A program made the position numbers and the translations under genes. A DNA stretch of 64,000 nucleotides, taken from contig SCRM01000011.1 in assembly GCA_004298045.1 (NCBI GenBank), forward strand, positions 1 through 64,000. The letters run 5' to 3'. Below, piece by piece: positions 28,060 to 38,159 of this stretch. The notes under the pieces are model-generated. The model was not told the DNA's origin and did no database searches. It worked only from the letters and a program-made list of their open reading frames with translations. The stretch is from Rhodanobacter sp. (lineage in GTDB: Bacteria; Pseudomonadota; Gammaproteobacteria; Xanthomonadales; Rhodanobacteraceae). Numbering within the stretch: the stretch's first letter is position 1; every line of letters begins with the position of its first letter.

Positions 28060-30336
28060 TCAAGCGCTTGCCCCCATGGTCGAGTCCTTGACCGCTCCGG
28101 CGTGGGCCATGACTGCCGCTGGCTGCGCGCGTGGCCGCTGCTCGCCAAGGGCCTGCTGGCGCTCGGCGAGCAGTCGCTCAAACGCGGCCACCGCCAGCGG
28201 TCGGCTGAACAAATACCCCTGCAACTCATCGCAGCCCTGTTCGCGCAGAAACGCCAGATGCTGCTCGGTCTCCACGCCCTCGGCCACGACCGCACGATTG
28301 AGGCGATGCGCCATCTCGATCGTGGCGCGCACGATGGCCTCGTCGTCCGGATCGACGCCGATGTTGCGCACGAAGCTCTGGTCGACCTTGATGCGGTCGG
28401 CCGGCAATTTGCGCAGATAGTCGAGCGAAGCGGCACCGGTGCCGAAATCGTCGATCGCGATCCGGCACCCCAGCCGGTGCAGTGCCTGCAGGTTTTCCAC
28501 CAGGTTGGGCGCGGCCTTGATGCTGATGCTCTCGGTCACCTCCAGCTCCAGCAAGGTGGGGTCGAGGCCGGTTTCCTGCAGTGCGCGAAACACGGTCGCC
28601 GGGAGCTTCGGCTCCATCAGCTGCACCGCCGACAGGTTCACGCCGATGCGCAAGCGCAGCGCGTAGCGCGCTTCCCACTCCTGCGCCTGCCGGCATGCGG
28701 TGCGCAGCACCCATTCGCCGATCGGCACGATGAGGCCGGTTTCCTCGGCCAATGGCACGAACACCGCCGGACTGATCAGGCCGAGCTCCGGGTGCTCCCA
28801 GCGCACCAGCGCCTCCATGCCCATGATGTCTTCGCTCTGGGTCTCCACCTGCGGCTGGTACACCACGCGCAACTCGCCGTTGCCCAGCGCGTGGCGCAAC
28901 CGCGAGCGCAGCGCCATGCCATGCTCGCGCGCATATTCGGGGCTGACCTCATACACGCGAAACGTGTTGCGCCCCTGATGCTTGGCCGCATACATCGCCT
29001 CGTCGGCATGCTTGATCAGGGTATCGGCATCCGGCGCATCGTCGGGGAAGAAGCTCACGCCGATCGACACTCCGGTCGCCACCCGCACGCCGCTGTCGAG
29101 CTGCAACGGCTCGCCAACCGCCTGCAGGATCTTCTCCACGACCCGCTGCACGTCGTCGTTCTTGACGATGTGGCGCAGCACGACGGTGAACTCGTCGCCG
29201 GCATAACGGGCAACCGTGTCGGAGGCGCGCACGCTGCCGCGCAGGCGGCGGGTCACTTCCTGCAGCACCTGGTCGCCGGCAGCGTGGCCGTGGTTGTCGT
29301 TGACCGCCTTGAAGTGGTCGAGATCGACGAACAGCACGGCAAAACACTCGCCGTTGCGCACCGCCTCGCGCAGGATGGTTTCCAGCCGGTCGGCAAACAG
29401 CAGGCGGTTGGGCAGGCCGGTCAGGGCATCGAGCAGGCCCTCGGCGCGCCCCTGCTCGCGTGTGCGTGCCAGCTCCAGGCCATGCGCAAAACGCAAGGCC
29501 GCGCAACGCAAGAGCGGCTCGGCAATGGCCATGTCGTCAAACCCGCGACGCGCGCCGGCAAGCACGGCGCCAAGCACCTCACGCCGCTCGTCGAGCAACG
29601 GCAAACCAACCAAACCGGCAAGCTCCAATTGCGGCAGCAGCGGGTCATCCGGCGCCCGCTGCCGGGCCTGGTTGCGCCACAGGATGGTTTCGCCCGCGAG
29701 CACGCGGTGCAACAGCACGAAGTCGTCGACCGCCGGCCACGCCGGTTCCACGCCGTTCCACAGCCGCAGGAGCGGCGTCTGGAAATCCACGCCGTCGCCG
29801 CGCTTGGGCCACACGGCAAGGTAATCCAGCCCCATTTCATCGAACACGCGGCGCGCGGTCACGTCGCGGGTGGCATCGCTGCCGTGACTGTTCACGATAT
29901 GCAGCAAAGTGCGCAGCGCCTTGTCGGCGGCGCCGGGGCTCGGTGCCGGGGCCGCCGGCATCGACGCCGGCAGGCGGCGCCAGCGGTCGAGCAAGTCGCT
30001 TTCGATGTGCTGCGCCGGCAACCATGCATCCACCCCGTCGGGCAATTGCGAAACGTCGAGTGGCGTCTCGTCGTCGACGATCACGATCAACGGTACGCCG
30101 GCGCCTGCAGGCAAGGCACGCAACTTCGCGCAGCATTCGCGGGCCGCATCCGGGTCGGCATCGAGCAGCGCCACGATCAACTTCAGCGGCGGCCGCCCCT
30201 CGAGCAGGATCGCCGCGTGCTGGGTGTCGCGCGCACTGTGGATCGGTCGGCATGCGGCACTATCCAGTACGTCGAACACGCGCCGGCGCACTTCGCGCCG
30301 GCTGGCCAGCACCAGAATGCCTTCGGGCGCGCTCAT
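28060..30336 (-). CDS. Pseudo-receiver/GAF-like/GGDEF/EAL protein (cyclic di-GMP turnover)
   Basis: A 758-residue cytosolic signalling protein with four parts. Residues about 5-125 have a receiver-like fold, but lack the early acidic pair (ILVLASRRE) and end in LPAQH instead of LPKP, so phosphorylation is doubtful. Residues about 140-300 resemble a GAF sensor. The GGDEF domain (about 310-470) reads YAGDEF, a variant in which the first Gly is Ala; some AGDEF enzymes are active. The EAL domain (about 485-745) has EALVRW (near 508), [31 protein letters not shown] and EGVE, the full set for a phosphodiesterase. I choose the ATG at 30336 (MSAPEG), whose ATGA overlaps the upstream stop. Net activity is probably c-di-GMP degradation, but both could occur. 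Confidence 0.88.
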   Translation of the reverse strand: MSAPEGILVLASRREVRRRVFDVLDSAACRPIHSARDTQHAAILLEGRPPLKLIVALLDADPDAARECCAKLRALPAGAGVPLIVIVDDETPLDVSQLPDGVDAWLPAQHIESDLLDRWRRLPASMPAAPAPSPGAADKALRTLLHIVNSHGSDATRDVTARRVFDEMGLDYLAVWPKRGDGVDFQTPLLRLWNGVEPAWPAVDDFVLLHRVLAGETILWRNQARQRAPDDPLLPQLELAGLVGLPLLDERREVLGAVLAGARRGFDDMAIAEPLLRCAALRFAHGLELARTREQGRAEGLLDALTGLPNRLLFADRLETILREAVRNGECFAVLFVDLDHFKAVNDNHGHAAGDQVLQEVTRRLRGSVRASDTVARYAGDEFTVVLRHIVKNDDVQRVVEKILQAVGEPLQLDSGVRVATGVSIGVSFFPDDAPDADTLIKHADEAMYAAKHQGRNTFRVYEVSPEYAREHGMALRSRLRHALGNGELRVVYQPQVETQSEDIMGMEALVRWEHPELGLISPAVFVPLAEETGLIVPIGEWVLRTACRQAQEWEARYALRLRIGVNLSAVQLMEPKLPATVFRALQETGLDPTLLELEVTESISIKAAPNLVENLQALHRLGCRIAIDDFGTGAASLDYLRKLPADRIKVDQSFVRNIGVDPDDEAIVRATIEMAHRLNRAVVAEGVETEQHLAFLREQGCDELQGYLFSRPLAVAAFERLLAERQQALGEQRPRAQPAAVMAHAGAVKDSTMGASA

Positions 30337-30830
30337 GTGGTCAACCAACGGCCGTTGCGCAAGCGCAAACGTGGCGGCGACTCAGGTTCCCCGTCAATGG
30401 TAACGATGGCGTCGCTCAGCTGCTCGATCAACGCCGCCGGCGCGTTCAGCAACACCACGCGCCGCAGGTGCGGGGTAGGCGTGCGCGCCAGGCGTCGCAA
30501 CAAGGTCAAGTCGGCGACCGCCATGGGCAACTCAAGTTGTTGCACCACGTAAACCCCGAAATGCATGCTTTGCAGCATGTAGCGCAAGGCTTGGCCGAGT
30601 CGTTGCGCATCGGGCACCCGGGCATGCGCATCACGCAGACTCGACAGGCCGATGTCCGGCTGCCACTGGTAAACCGCCTGCCCGGTATGCCGGGCAATAT
30701 CGCGGAAATGCTCGACAAAGGCTGCGGCATCCGCGCTGTGCACGGCGACCACGCCTACGGCCGCGGCCAGGACCCGGTCGAATGTGTCGTGCCCCGCCAT
30801 CGGCACCGGCATGTCCACCATTGATGTCAT
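30333..30830 (-). CDS. Hypothetical protein coupled to the GGDEF/EAL gene
   Basis: A 165-residue protein, not recognised with certainty. There is no signal peptide or membrane helix. The sequence alternates strands and helices: [70 protein letters not shown] and [25 protein letters not shown]. This layout recalls the N-terminal half of certain AAA ATPases, but no Walker motif is present, so it might be a degenerate P-loop-like module. GGGAG precedes the ATG at 30830. Its stop overlaps the start of the c-di-GMP protein by four bases, so the two are made together, and this protein may be its partner or input. It is divergent from the beta-oxidation gene. Confidence 0.7.
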   Translation of the reverse strand: MTSMVDMPVPMAGHDTFDRVLAAAVGVVAVHSADAAAFVEHFRDIARHTGQAVYQWQPDIGLSSLRDAHARVPDAQRLGQALRYMLQSMHFGVYVVQQLELPMAVADLTLLRRLARTPTPHLRRVVLLNAPAALIEQLSDAIVTIDGEPESPPRLRLRNGRWLTT

Positions 30831-31070
30831 CGCATCTCCCCGAGTTGCGCCGTGCCGGTACGACCGCACGGAAAGCCCGTGATCGACAACGCCCAAGCGC
30901 CCAACACTGCGAACACCGACGCATCGTACCCCCGGACGCTTGCGCCGCGCTTTGTCTCGGAGCATGCCACAAGCACGCGCGCCTGCATGAACCTTTGCGC
31001 AAGGACGTCTCGCATTTGGCCATCCCTGACGGTATGGTTTGCCGATCCATCGCTACCGCCGCGGCCGCCC

Positions 31071-33122
31071 ATGTTTGCAGGATTGCGCTTCGATCACTGG
31101 AAAACCGCCGTGGACGAGCACGGCGTCGTCACCTTGACGCTCGACCGCGCCGGCAGCAGCGTGAATGCGCTGAGCCGGGCCGTGGTGGATGAGCTGGGCC
31201 AGATCGTCGAGCGCCTCACGATCGAGCACCCCGCCGGCGTGATCGTGCACTCGGCCAAACCATCGGGTTTTGCGGTCGGTGCCGACGTCAAGGAATTCGT
31301 GGAATTCGCCAAACACGGCAGTGTGCTGGACAGCATCGAGAACGCCCAGCGCGTGTACGAAGCGCTCGCGCAACTGCCCTGCCCGACGGTGGCGGCCATC
31401 CACGGCGCCTGCCTCGGCGGCGGTACCGAGCTGGCGCTGGCCTGCCGGCAGCGCATCGCGGCAGACGACGACAAGACCCGCATCGGGTTGCCCGAAGTCA
31501 TGCTTGGCATCCACCCGGGCTGGGGCGGCACGGCGCGGCTGCCGCGCCTGATCGGTGCGCCTGATGCGCTGCCCATGATCCTGACCGGCAAAGCGCTTTC
31601 CGCACGCCGCGCGTTGGCGCTGGGCGTGGTCGACCGCGTCGCCCCCGCCAGCGAATTGCTGGCCGAAGCGCGCGTCTTGCTGCGCCATCCGCATGCGCGT
31701 CCGTTTGCACGGCGGGCCAAGGCATGGCTCACCAACACTTGGCTGGCGCGCCAGATCCTGGCGCCCACCGTGCGCAAGCAGACCGCCGCCAAGGTGCGCA
31801 AGGAACATTACCCGGCGCCGTTTGCACTGATCGACGTATGGCAGCGCGGCGGCAGCGACATCCGCCAACGGCTCCGGCTCGAGGCGCAATCGGTGGCACG
31901 GCTGGCCGATACGCCGACTGCACGCAACCTCATCCGCGTGTTTTTCCTGCAGGAGCGATTGAAGGCGCAAGGCAGCGGCAGCCAGCACGGCATTCGCCAC
32001 GTGCACGTGGTGGGCGCCGGCGTCATGGGCGGCGACATCGCGGCGTGGGCCGCACTCAAGGGCTTCGAGGTGACGCTGCAGGATCGCGAGCTGAAATTCG
32101 TGCAGCCGGCGCTGGACCGTGCGCATGCGCTGTTCGACAAGAAGCTCAAGCAACCGGCGCAGCGCGCCGAAGCTACCCACCGCTTGCGTGCCGACATCGA
32201 CGGTGCCGGCGTGTCCGACGCCCAGCTCGCGATCGAGGCCATCTACGAGAACGCGCCCGCCAAAGAAGCGCTGTACGCCACGCTTGAAGCCGCCCTGCCG
32301 CCGGATGGACTGCTTGCCAGCAACACCTCGAGCATTCCACTCGACGAATTGCGCAAGGGCCTGCAGGCACCGCAGCGTTTTCTCGGGTTGCATTTTTTCA
32401 ACCCCGTTGCGCAAATGCCGTTGGTGGAAGTGGTGTGCCACGACGCACTCGACGCCGCCATCCAGCAGCGCGCCTTGGCGTTCTGCAAGGCACTGGGCAA
32501 GCTGCCCGTAGCGGTCAAGGGCACCCCGGGATTTCTCGTCAACCGCATCCTCATGCCGTACTTGCTCGAAGCGCTGCGGCTACATGCGGAGGGCGTGCCT
32601 GATCCCATCATCGACCGCGCCGCCAAACATTTCGGCATGCCGATGGGGCCGATCGAACTGGCCGACACGGTCGGCCTCGACGTGTGCGCCTCGGTCGGCG
32701 ACGAGCTTGCGCCGTTCCTTGGCCTCGAACTGCCGCCGGGGCTGGCGGAAACGTTGGCCGCCGGCAAGCGTGGCAAGAAGGATGGCCAGGGCATCTACAC
32801 TTGGCGGGACGGCAAGCCGGTGAAGCCGGAGGTCGACCCCGACTACACGGCGGCGCCCGACCTCGCCGACCGCATGATCCTGGCGCTGGTGAATGAAGCC
32901 GTGGCCTGCCTTGCCGATGGCGTGGTGGGCGATGCCGACCTGCTCGACGCCGGCGTGATCTTCGGCACTGGTTTCGCCCCGTTCCGCGGCGGTCCGATCC
33001 AGTACGTACGCAGCGAAGGCGCGGCAGCAGTGAAGGTGCGGCTGGAGCAGCTCGCCGAACGCCACGGCGCGCGCTTCACGCCCAAGAATGGCTGGGACAA
33101 CCCGGCACTGGCGCCCGCCTGA
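31071..33122 (+). CDS. Bifunctional enoyl-CoA hydratase/3-hydroxyacyl-CoA dehydrogenase (FadJ/FadB-like)
   Basis: A 683-residue beta-oxidation enzyme. The N-terminal crotonase domain (about residues 10-190) has the oxyanion-hole words HGACLGGGTELALAC and the second catalytic Glu in LPEVMLGIHPGWGGTARLP. The dehydrogenase part begins near 305 with the NAD motif VHVVGAGVMGGDIAAWAALKGFEVTLQD, then LHFFNPVAQMPLVEVV and a C-terminal domain ending FRGGPIQYV. It would hydrate enoyl-CoA and oxidise the L-3-hydroxyacyl-CoA. The ATG at 31071 (MFAGLRFDHW) is taken because the hydratase domain starts there. No thiolase (fadA/fadI) lies beside it, so it is not the usual fadBA pair. Confidence 0.9.
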   Translation: MFAGLRFDHWKTAVDEHGVVTLTLDRAGSSVNALSRAVVDELGQIVERLTIEHPAGVIVHSAKPSGFAVGADVKEFVEFAKHGSVLDSIENAQRVYEALAQLPCPTVAAIHGACLGGGTELALACRQRIAADDDKTRIGLPEVMLGIHPGWGGTARLPRLIGAPDALPMILTGKALSARRALALGVVDRVAPASELLAEARVLLRHPHARPFARRAKAWLTNTWLARQILAPTVRKQTAAKVRKEHYPAPFALIDVWQRGGSDIRQRLRLEAQSVARLADTPTARNLIRVFFLQERLKAQGSGSQHGIRHVHVVGAGVMGGDIAAWAALKGFEVTLQDRELKFVQPALDRAHALFDKKLKQPAQRAEATHRLRADIDGAGVSDAQLAIEAIYENAPAKEALYATLEAALPPDGLLASNTSSIPLDELRKGLQAPQRFLGLHFFNPVAQMPLVEVVCHDALDAAIQQRALAFCKALGKLPVAVKGTPGFLVNRILMPYLLEALRLHAEGVPDPIIDRAAKHFGMPMGPIELADTVGLDVCASVGDELAPFLGLELPPGLAETLAAGKRGKKDGQGIYTWRDGKPVKPEVDPDYTAAPDLADRMILALVNEAVACLADGVVGDADLLDAGVIFGTGFAPFRGGPIQYVRSEGAAAVKVRLEQLAERHGARFTPKNGWDNPALAPA

Positions 33123-33173
33123 CCCTCGGCGCGCGCGGGAGAAAGTCGGGCTTTCCCCGTCGTTCTCCCCGGG

Positions 33174-33710
33174 TCACCACACCAGATCGTCCGGCACGCC
33201 GTCATCGGCGTCGCCGGCGGCATCCGGATCGACCAGCAGCGCGAGTTGGTGCGCGTCGATCGCGCGGACCTGCTCCGCTACTTCGCGGGCGACCAGCAGA
33301 TAGCGGCCGGCAAACTGCACGATGCCCAGCTCGCCTGCGTTCAACGCCGCGAGTTGCGCGGCGTCCACGTGCATGCGGCGGATCTTGCCGCCGTACTCGA
33401 AGTTGCGCACCAGCTCGGTATCCGGCCGGTTGAGCGCCTTGCCGTCGAGCAGCGTGCCCAGCTTCTGCTTGCGCTCGCGGCGCAGCCGCGCCAGCTCCTC
33501 GGCCTCACGCTGCGCCGCCTTGCGCTCGCGCGCCTCGGTCTGTGCACGCAGCGCATAGGCCTTGGCCAGATCCATCTCGGACATCGGCTTGGTCGATGCC
33601 AGCGGCGGTGCCGGCTTTGCCCCACCGTGCCGACCGTGCGGGCACGGCTTCGCAGTCGCCGGTTTGGCGAGCCCGCTTTTCAGCAACTGGTCGCGCAAGG
33701 ATTCACTCAT
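33174..33710 (-). CDS. DUF2058 family protein (YaiL-like), copy 2
   Basis: A 178-residue paralogue of the protein at 839-1381. It opens MSESLRDQLLKSGLAK, has a long charged helix (about residues 55-85, KAYALRAQTEARERKAAQREAEELARLRRERKQ), then FEYGGKIRRMHVDAAQLAALNAGELGIVQFAGRYLLV, and ends DDGVPDDLVW, matching the DLTW end of copy 1. A short insertion CPHGRHGG follows the opening and could bind metal (one Cys, two His), which copy 1 lacks. The ORF upstream of 33710 shadows slyX. It is 13 bases after slyX in the same direction, so the two may share a transcript. Function is unknown. Confidence 0.87.
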   Translation of the reverse strand: MSESLRDQLLKSGLAKPATAKPCPHGRHGGAKPAPPLASTKPMSEMDLAKAYALRAQTEARERKAAQREAEELARLRRERKQKLGTLLDGKALNRPDTELVRNFEYGGKIRRMHVDAAQLAALNAGELGIVQFAGRYLLVAREVAEQVRAIDAHQLALLVDPDAAGDADDGVPDDLVW

Positions 33711-33723
33711 GGCGAGGTCGGCA

Positions 33724-33936
33724 TCAGTAGTGCGGCGGCGGCGGTTCGAGGTGCGGATCGGGGGCTTCGTTGGTGCGCACGGCCTGCAACTCCTGGCGCA
33801 GCTGATGCACCAGACGTTCGAGTTCGACCATGCGCAACGCTTGCTCGGCATCGGCTGAGGACAGCGCCTGCACCGTATTGTCGATGAACGTCAACCGCAC
33901 TTCGAGATCGGCGATCCGTTCGTCGATGCCGGCCAT
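33724..33936 (-). CDS. slyX: SlyX family protein
   Basis: A 70-residue coiled-coil protein: [25 protein letters not shown] then heptad-like LVHQLRQELQAVR, ending in the family tail PHLEPPPPHY. The Pro-rich Pro-Pro-His-Tyr ending is diagnostic of SlyX. The function is not known; in E. coli the gene lies opposite slyD, a peptidyl-prolyl isomerase, and here an FKBP isomerase lies three genes upstream. It overlaps the ugd stop by one base and is followed closely by a DUF2058 gene. Confidence 0.92.
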   Translation of the reverse strand: MAGIDERIADLEVRLTFIDNTVQALSSADAEQALRMVELERLVHQLRQELQAVRTNEAPDPHLEPPPPHY

Positions 33937-35279
33937 CAGCGCGCCACCTGCAGGCTGCGCCCGCGCCCGATGCCGTAGTACGCGAGCCCCGCCTCTTCAA
34001 CCAGCACCGGGTCGTACAAATTGCGCCCGTCGAAGATCGCCGGAACCCTCAACGCCGTGCGGATGCGCGCAAAATCGGGACTGCGGAACGCCTTCCACTC
34101 GGTGACAATGGCCAGCACGTCGGCGCCTTCCAGCGCCTGGTACGCGTGCTCGCACAACACCAGATCGGGGCGCTCACCGTAGAGGCGCCGTGCCTCGTTG
34201 CGTGCCTCGGGGTCATACGCGCGCACCCGTGCGCCGGCCTGCCACAAGGCTTCCATCAGGCGCCGACTGGGCGCCTCGCGCATGTCGTCGGTATTGGGCT
34301 TGAACGCCAGCCCCCACAGCGCGATCGTCTTGCCGCCCAGCGCGCCGCCGAAGTGCCGCTGCATCAACTCGAACAGCTTGAGCTTCTGGTCGTGGTTGAC
34401 CGCCTCGACCGCGCCCAGCAAGCGCGCGTCGTAGCCGACGTCCCCGGCCGTGCGCGCCAGCGCCTGCACGTCCTTGGGAAAACACGAGCCGCCGTAACCG
34501 GTGCCGGGATAGATGAAGTGGTAGCCGATGCGCGGGTCGGCGCCGATGCCCTGGCGCACCAGCTCCACGTCCGCGCCGACACGCTCGGCGATATTGGCGA
34601 TCTCGTTCATGAAACTGATTTTCGTCGCCAGCATCGCATTGGCGGCGTACTTGGTCAGCTCGGCCGAGCGCTCGTCCATCACCACGCTGCGATCGTGATT
34701 GCGGTTGAACGGCGCGTACAACTTGCGCAGTACCTCGACCGCATGCGGGCTGGAGCTGCCGATGATGATCCGATCCGGACGCAGGCAATCCTCGACCGCA
34801 TCGCCTTCCTTGAGGAATTCCGGATTCGACGCAACCTGGAACTCGAGCTGCGCGCCGCGCGCTGCCAGCTCGGCGGCAATCGTCGCCCGTACCCGGTCGG
34901 CGGTGCCGACCGGCACGGTGGATTTGTTCACCACCACGGCATCGTGATCGAGCAGGCGGCCAATCGTGCGCGCGACTTCGAGCACGTAGCGCAGATCCGC
35001 GCTGCCGTCCTCATCGGGCGGCGTGCCGACCGCAATGAAGATCACCTCGGCCGGCGCAATCGCGCTCGCCGCGTCGGTGGTGAAATCCAGCTTGCCCTCG
35101 GCGTGGTTGCGCGTCACCAGCGGCGTCAGGCCGGGCTCGAAGATTGGTACCTCGCCGCGCTTCAGGCGCTCGACCTTGGCCGTGTCGATGTCGACACACG
35201 CCACGTGGTTGCCCATCTCGGCCAGGCAGGTGCCGGTAACCAGTCCCACGTACCCTGTGCCAAAAATGGCGACTTTCAT
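33936..35279 (-). CDS. ugd: UDP-glucose 6-dehydrogenase
   Basis: A 447-residue enzyme that oxidises UDP-glucose to UDP-glucuronate with two NAD, for exopolysaccharide or lipopolysaccharide sugars. The NAD motif [20 protein letters not shown] starts at about residue 7. The catalytic Cys is in [12 protein letters not shown] at about 262, the linking helix contains [21 protein letters not shown], and the C-terminal domain has [18 protein letters not shown]. The ATG at 35279 gives [13 protein letters not shown]; the MIGKR extension is not needed. It leads the short run ugd-slyX-DUF2058. No other sugar gene is near. Confidence 0.96.
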   Translation of the reverse strand: MKVAIFGTGYVGLVTGTCLAEMGNHVACVDIDTAKVERLKRGEVPIFEPGLTPLVTRNHAEGKLDFTTDAASAIAPAEVIFIAVGTPPDEDGSADLRYVLEVARTIGRLLDHDAVVVNKSTVPVGTADRVRATIAAELAARGAQLEFQVASNPEFLKEGDAVEDCLRPDRIIIGSSSPHAVEVLRKLYAPFNRNHDRSVVMDERSAELTKYAANAMLATKISFMNEIANIAERVGADVELVRQGIGADPRIGYHFIYPGTGYGGSCFPKDVQALARTAGDVGYDARLLGAVEAVNHDQKLKLFELMQRHFGGALGGKTIALWGLAFKPNTDDMREAPSRRLMEALWQAGARVRAYDPEARNEARRLYGERPDLVLCEHAYQALEGADVLAIVTEWKAFRSPDFARIRTALRVPAIFDGRNLYDPVLVEEAGLAYYGIGRGRSLQVAR

Positions 35280-35346
35280 GCGCTTGCCGATCACTTGCGA
35301 ATCCAGTTGCGCATTCTAACCGGTGCCCGGCGGATACCGAACAACG

Positions 35347-35378
35347 CGAAGGGGCGCGAATCGCTTCGCGCCCCTTCG
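35347..35378 (-). terminator. Perfect 14-base-pair hairpin after the FKBP gene
   Basis: CGAAGGGGCGCGAA (35347-35360) pairs with TTCGCGCCCCTTCG (35365-35378) over a TCGC loop. It lies 21 bases after the FKBP stop. The following bases (CGTTGTT) are only weakly T-rich, so it is a likely but not perfect terminator. It also separates this gene from ugd. Confidence 0.65.
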
Positions 35379-35399
35379 TTCGGTGCGTGCGGGTGCGGC

Positions 35400-36155
35400 T
35401 TACTTGCCGGCCGGTGCCGCCGGCGTCGCTGCCGTGCTGACCAGCGTCACGTCGAAGATCAGCGTGGCATTGGGCTGCATCGGCGGCTGCACTTCGGTGC
35501 CGTACGCCAGATTGGCCGGGATGAACAGCTTGTAGTGGCCGCCCACCTGCATCAGTTCCAACCCTTCACGGAAACCGGGGATCACGCCGGCCAGCGGAAT
35601 CGAAGCCGCGCCCGGCGGGTTGTGCTTGGACGAGGCATCGAACACCTGGCCGTCAATGAACGAGCCGGTGTAGTCGATCTTCACTGTATCGTTCGGGCCC
35701 GGACGCGCGCCGGTGCCCTGCTTGATCACCTGGTACTGCAGGCCCGAAGCCGTGGTCTTGACGCCCGGCTGCGTCTTGTTCTTGGCCAGGAAGGCATCGC
35801 CGGCAGCCTTGTTCTTGGCCGCTTCCTGCGCAATGGCAGCCTGCTCCTTGGCCTGCATCTTCTTCATGAAGGGCTCCATGACCGCCTTCGCCTCGGCATC
35901 CGTCATGGTCGGCTTCTGCCCCGAAAGCGCTGCCTTCACCGCATTGGCGACCGCGCTCGGATCCAGCTCTTGACGCATGATCGGCGGGATCTGGCCGGCG
36001 ATCTGCCAGCCCACTACGTAGCTCACCTTTGCCTTGTCGGTGGCGCTGCTGGCAGCCGCCTTGGATGCGGGCTGAGCGGCGAACACGCCGGTCGACATGC
36101 CCAACGCCACGGTCATCACGGCCGCCGTCAGCACGGGGCGCAGGAAATGCTTCAT
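35400..36155 (-). CDS. Periplasmic FKBP-type peptidyl-prolyl isomerase (FkpA/Mip-like)
   Basis: A 251-residue exported folding catalyst. A signal peptide (residues about 8-27, LTAAVMTVALGMSTGVFAAQ) is followed by the FkpA/Mip N-terminal dimerisation region (about 40-135: KVSYVVGWQIAGQIPPIMRQ, then a long Lys/Ala-rich helix). The FKBP domain spans about 140-240: GLQYQVIKQGTGARPGPNDTVKIDYTGSFIDGQVFDAS, IPGFREGLELMQVGGHYKLFIPANLAYG. It speeds proline isomerisation and acts as a chaperone in the periplasm. GAGGAA precedes the ATG. In E. coli fkpA is sigma-E-controlled; I did not find a convincing sigma-E site here. Confidence 0.93.
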   Translation of the reverse strand: MKHFLRPVLTAAVMTVALGMSTGVFAAQPASKAAASSATDKAKVSYVVGWQIAGQIPPIMRQELDPSAVANAVKAALSGQKPTMTDAEAKAVMEPFMKKMQAKEQAAIAQEAAKNKAAGDAFLAKNKTQPGVKTTASGLQYQVIKQGTGARPGPNDTVKIDYTGSFIDGQVFDASSKHNPPGAASIPLAGVIPGFREGLELMQVGGHYKLFIPANLAYGTEVQPPMQPNATLIFDVTLVSTAATPAAPAGK

Positions 36156-36289
36156 TCGGAACTTCCTCGTAGTGGATATGCCGGTGCCGCCGGCCGGGCC
36201 CCCACCGCGGGGGCATGGCCGCTCATTCTGAGGCGCGACAGCCGGGCATGCAATCGGGTTTTGCTGCGACAGTCAAGCGGCAGAAAGGT

Positions 36290-38062
36290 TCAAGCCGAGC
36301 GCTGCGGCCCTGGCGGGGGTTCCGGTTTTTCCAGCGTCTCCTTGAGTGCCGCCTGCAGCCTTGCGTGCAATTTGACCAGCGAACGCCACAGCACCACTGC
36401 CAGCGCCACCAGTGCGACCACCAGGCTGACTGCCACCCCGCGCGGCGGCAGGATGGCCGAACCCAGGGCGCCCACCAGCAGCGCCAGCGCCAACAGCATC
36501 GCCAGCGGAATCAGGCGCGCCAGCACGCCGCGGATCGCCTGGGTGTAACTGCCGGCAAAAGTTTCGCGGATGCCCAGCTCGGCCAGCAACATGCCCAGCG
36601 CCTCGGCCTTGCGATAAACCGCAATCAGCATCGGCAGCGACAGGAACAGCGCCAACGCCCAGATCAGGGTGTGGCGCAGCTCGCGATGGATGCCCCACTG
36701 CGAAAACCAGCCCCAGCTGTGCGCGTTCACATAGGCGCCGATCATGAACAAGGTCACGATCAGCAGCACGTTCACGCTGATGTGCCACAGGAGTCGGCGG
36801 AACATCGCGGCAATCGCGGCGTTTTCCTCAACCGGCGCAAGGTTGGCAAGCCAGCCGCTATATGTATGCGCCAGGAGATGCAACGGCCGCGGCACGTGCC
36901 GGGCAATGCTGTCGGCGATGCGGTTGCCGGAACGGTTGAGGTACGGCGAGGCCGCCATGCACACCACCGACACCGCCACCGCGATCGGGTAGATGAAATC
37001 GCTGATCGCATGCAGCGAGGCGCCAAGCGCGGCAATCACGAAGGAGAACTCGCCGATCTGCCCCATGCTGAGGCCGGAGCGCAGCGCCGTGCGCGCATCG
37101 TTGCCCACCACAAAAATGCCAAAACTGCAGGCCAGCGTCTTGCCGACAATGACCACCGCAGCAATCAGCAGCGCCGGCAACGCGTATTGCCAAAGCATCA
37201 CCGGGTCGATCTTGAGCCCGATGGCCACGAAGAACAGCGCGGCAAACATGTCGCGCAATGGTTCCACCAGGTGCAGCACGCGCCCGACGCTGCGCGCCTC
37301 GGCCACCACCGCGCCGGCGAGAAACGCGCCCAGGGCCACGCTGAACCCCATCCAGGCGGCGAGCAGGCTGGCGCCGAAACACACGCCGAGCGCCGCCACC
37401 AGCAGGGTTTCATCGCGCCCAAAACCAGCCACGTAGTCGATCAGGCGCGGCAACAGCAGCAGCCCCAGGATCATGCCGACAATCACGAACAGGCCCAGGT
37501 GCCCGATCAGCGTGAGCGCCGCGCCCGCCTGCACGGTGCCGCCAATCGCGATTGCGGTCAGCAGGGTCAGCATCACGATCGCCAGCACGTCTTCGGCCAC
37601 CAGCAGGCCCACCACCATGCGCGCGAACGGCAAGTGCTGCTGGCCGCCTTCTTTCAACATGCGCGTGGCGACCATGGTCGAGGACAACGCGATGATTGCG
37701 CCGAGGAACACGGCGTCGATGCCGGTCCAGCCGAACAGGCGGCCGAGGCCGATGCCGATCCACAGCATCAGCCCGACCTCGAGCACGGTCACCGCAATCA
37801 CGCCGACGCCGACCTCGCGCAGCTTGCGCACGCTGAATTCCAGCCCCAGCGTGAACATCAGCAGCACCACGCCGAGGTCGGCGATGTCGTCGATCGTGCG
37901 TGCGTCCGCGACCAGCATGCCCGGCGTGTGCGGGCCGATCAGCACGCCGGCGAGGATGTAGCCGAGCAGCACCGGCTGACGCAGGCGCTGGAACAGGATG
38001 GTGGTGGCGCCGGCCACCAGCATCACCAGCGCAAGGTCGCGAATGAAACCGATGTCGTGCAT
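36290..38062 (-). CDS. CPA2-family cation:proton antiporter (YbaL/KefB-like, without TrkA domain)
   Basis: A 590-residue inner-membrane protein with 12 or more hydrophobic helices through about residue 390, followed by three further helices near 420-545. Family words: RLRQPVLLGYILAGVLIGPHTPG, DLGVVLLMFTLGLEFS, ALSSTMVATRMLKEG, VVGLLVAEDVLAIVML, and the ion-binding-region GLSMGQIGEFSFVIAALG. It would exchange K+ or Na+ for protons. The typical C-terminal TrkA-N/RCK nucleotide-binding domain of KefB/C is missing; instead there are extra membrane segments and a Pro-rich tail. It has no obvious partner gene. Confidence 0.87.
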   Translation of the reverse strand: MHDIGFIRDLALVMLVAGATTILFQRLRQPVLLGYILAGVLIGPHTPGMLVADARTIDDIADLGVVLLMFTLGLEFSVRKLREVGVGVIAVTVLEVGLMLWIGIGLGRLFGWTGIDAVFLGAIIALSSTMVATRMLKEGGQQHLPFARMVVGLLVAEDVLAIVMLTLLTAIAIGGTVQAGAALTLIGHLGLFVIVGMILGLLLLPRLIDYVAGFGRDETLLVAALGVCFGASLLAAWMGFSVALGAFLAGAVVAEARSVGRVLHLVEPLRDMFAALFFVAIGLKIDPVMLWQYALPALLIAAVVIVGKTLACSFGIFVVGNDARTALRSGLSMGQIGEFSFVIAALGASLHAISDFIYPIAVAVSVVCMAASPYLNRSGNRIADSIARHVPRPLHLLAHTYSGWLANLAPVEENAAIAAMFRRLLWHISVNVLLIVTLFMIGAYVNAHSWGWFSQWGIHRELRHTLIWALALFLSLPMLIAVYRKAEALGMLLAELGIRETFAGSYTQAIRGVLARLIPLAMLLALALLVGALGSAILPPRGVAVSLVVALVALAVVLWRSLVKLHARLQAALKETLEKPEPPPGPQRSA

Positions 38063-38159
38063 GCGATCCCCGATGGCGTGTATCCGGAGAGCTTAAACGA
38101 TGCCTCGCGCACGCCGCGTACGTGCCCGCCAGGCGATGCCATCCGGCCGGAAAAAAAGC

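Noticed and set aside
28045-30552. 835-residue plus-strand ORF
   Set aside because: It is the antisense shadow of the GGDEF/EAL gene and has no protein-like features.
33137-33169. Hairpin between the FadJ-like gene and the DUF2058 gene as terminator
   Set aside because: Only a 7-base outer stem (GGGAGAA/TTCTCCC) with a large loop and no T-tract; too weak to list.
36156-36289. Sigma-E site in front of the FKBP gene
   Set aside because: I looked for GAACTT-N15/16-TCTGA because fkpA is sigma-E-controlled in E. coli; only a poor GAACCT is present without a matching -10.
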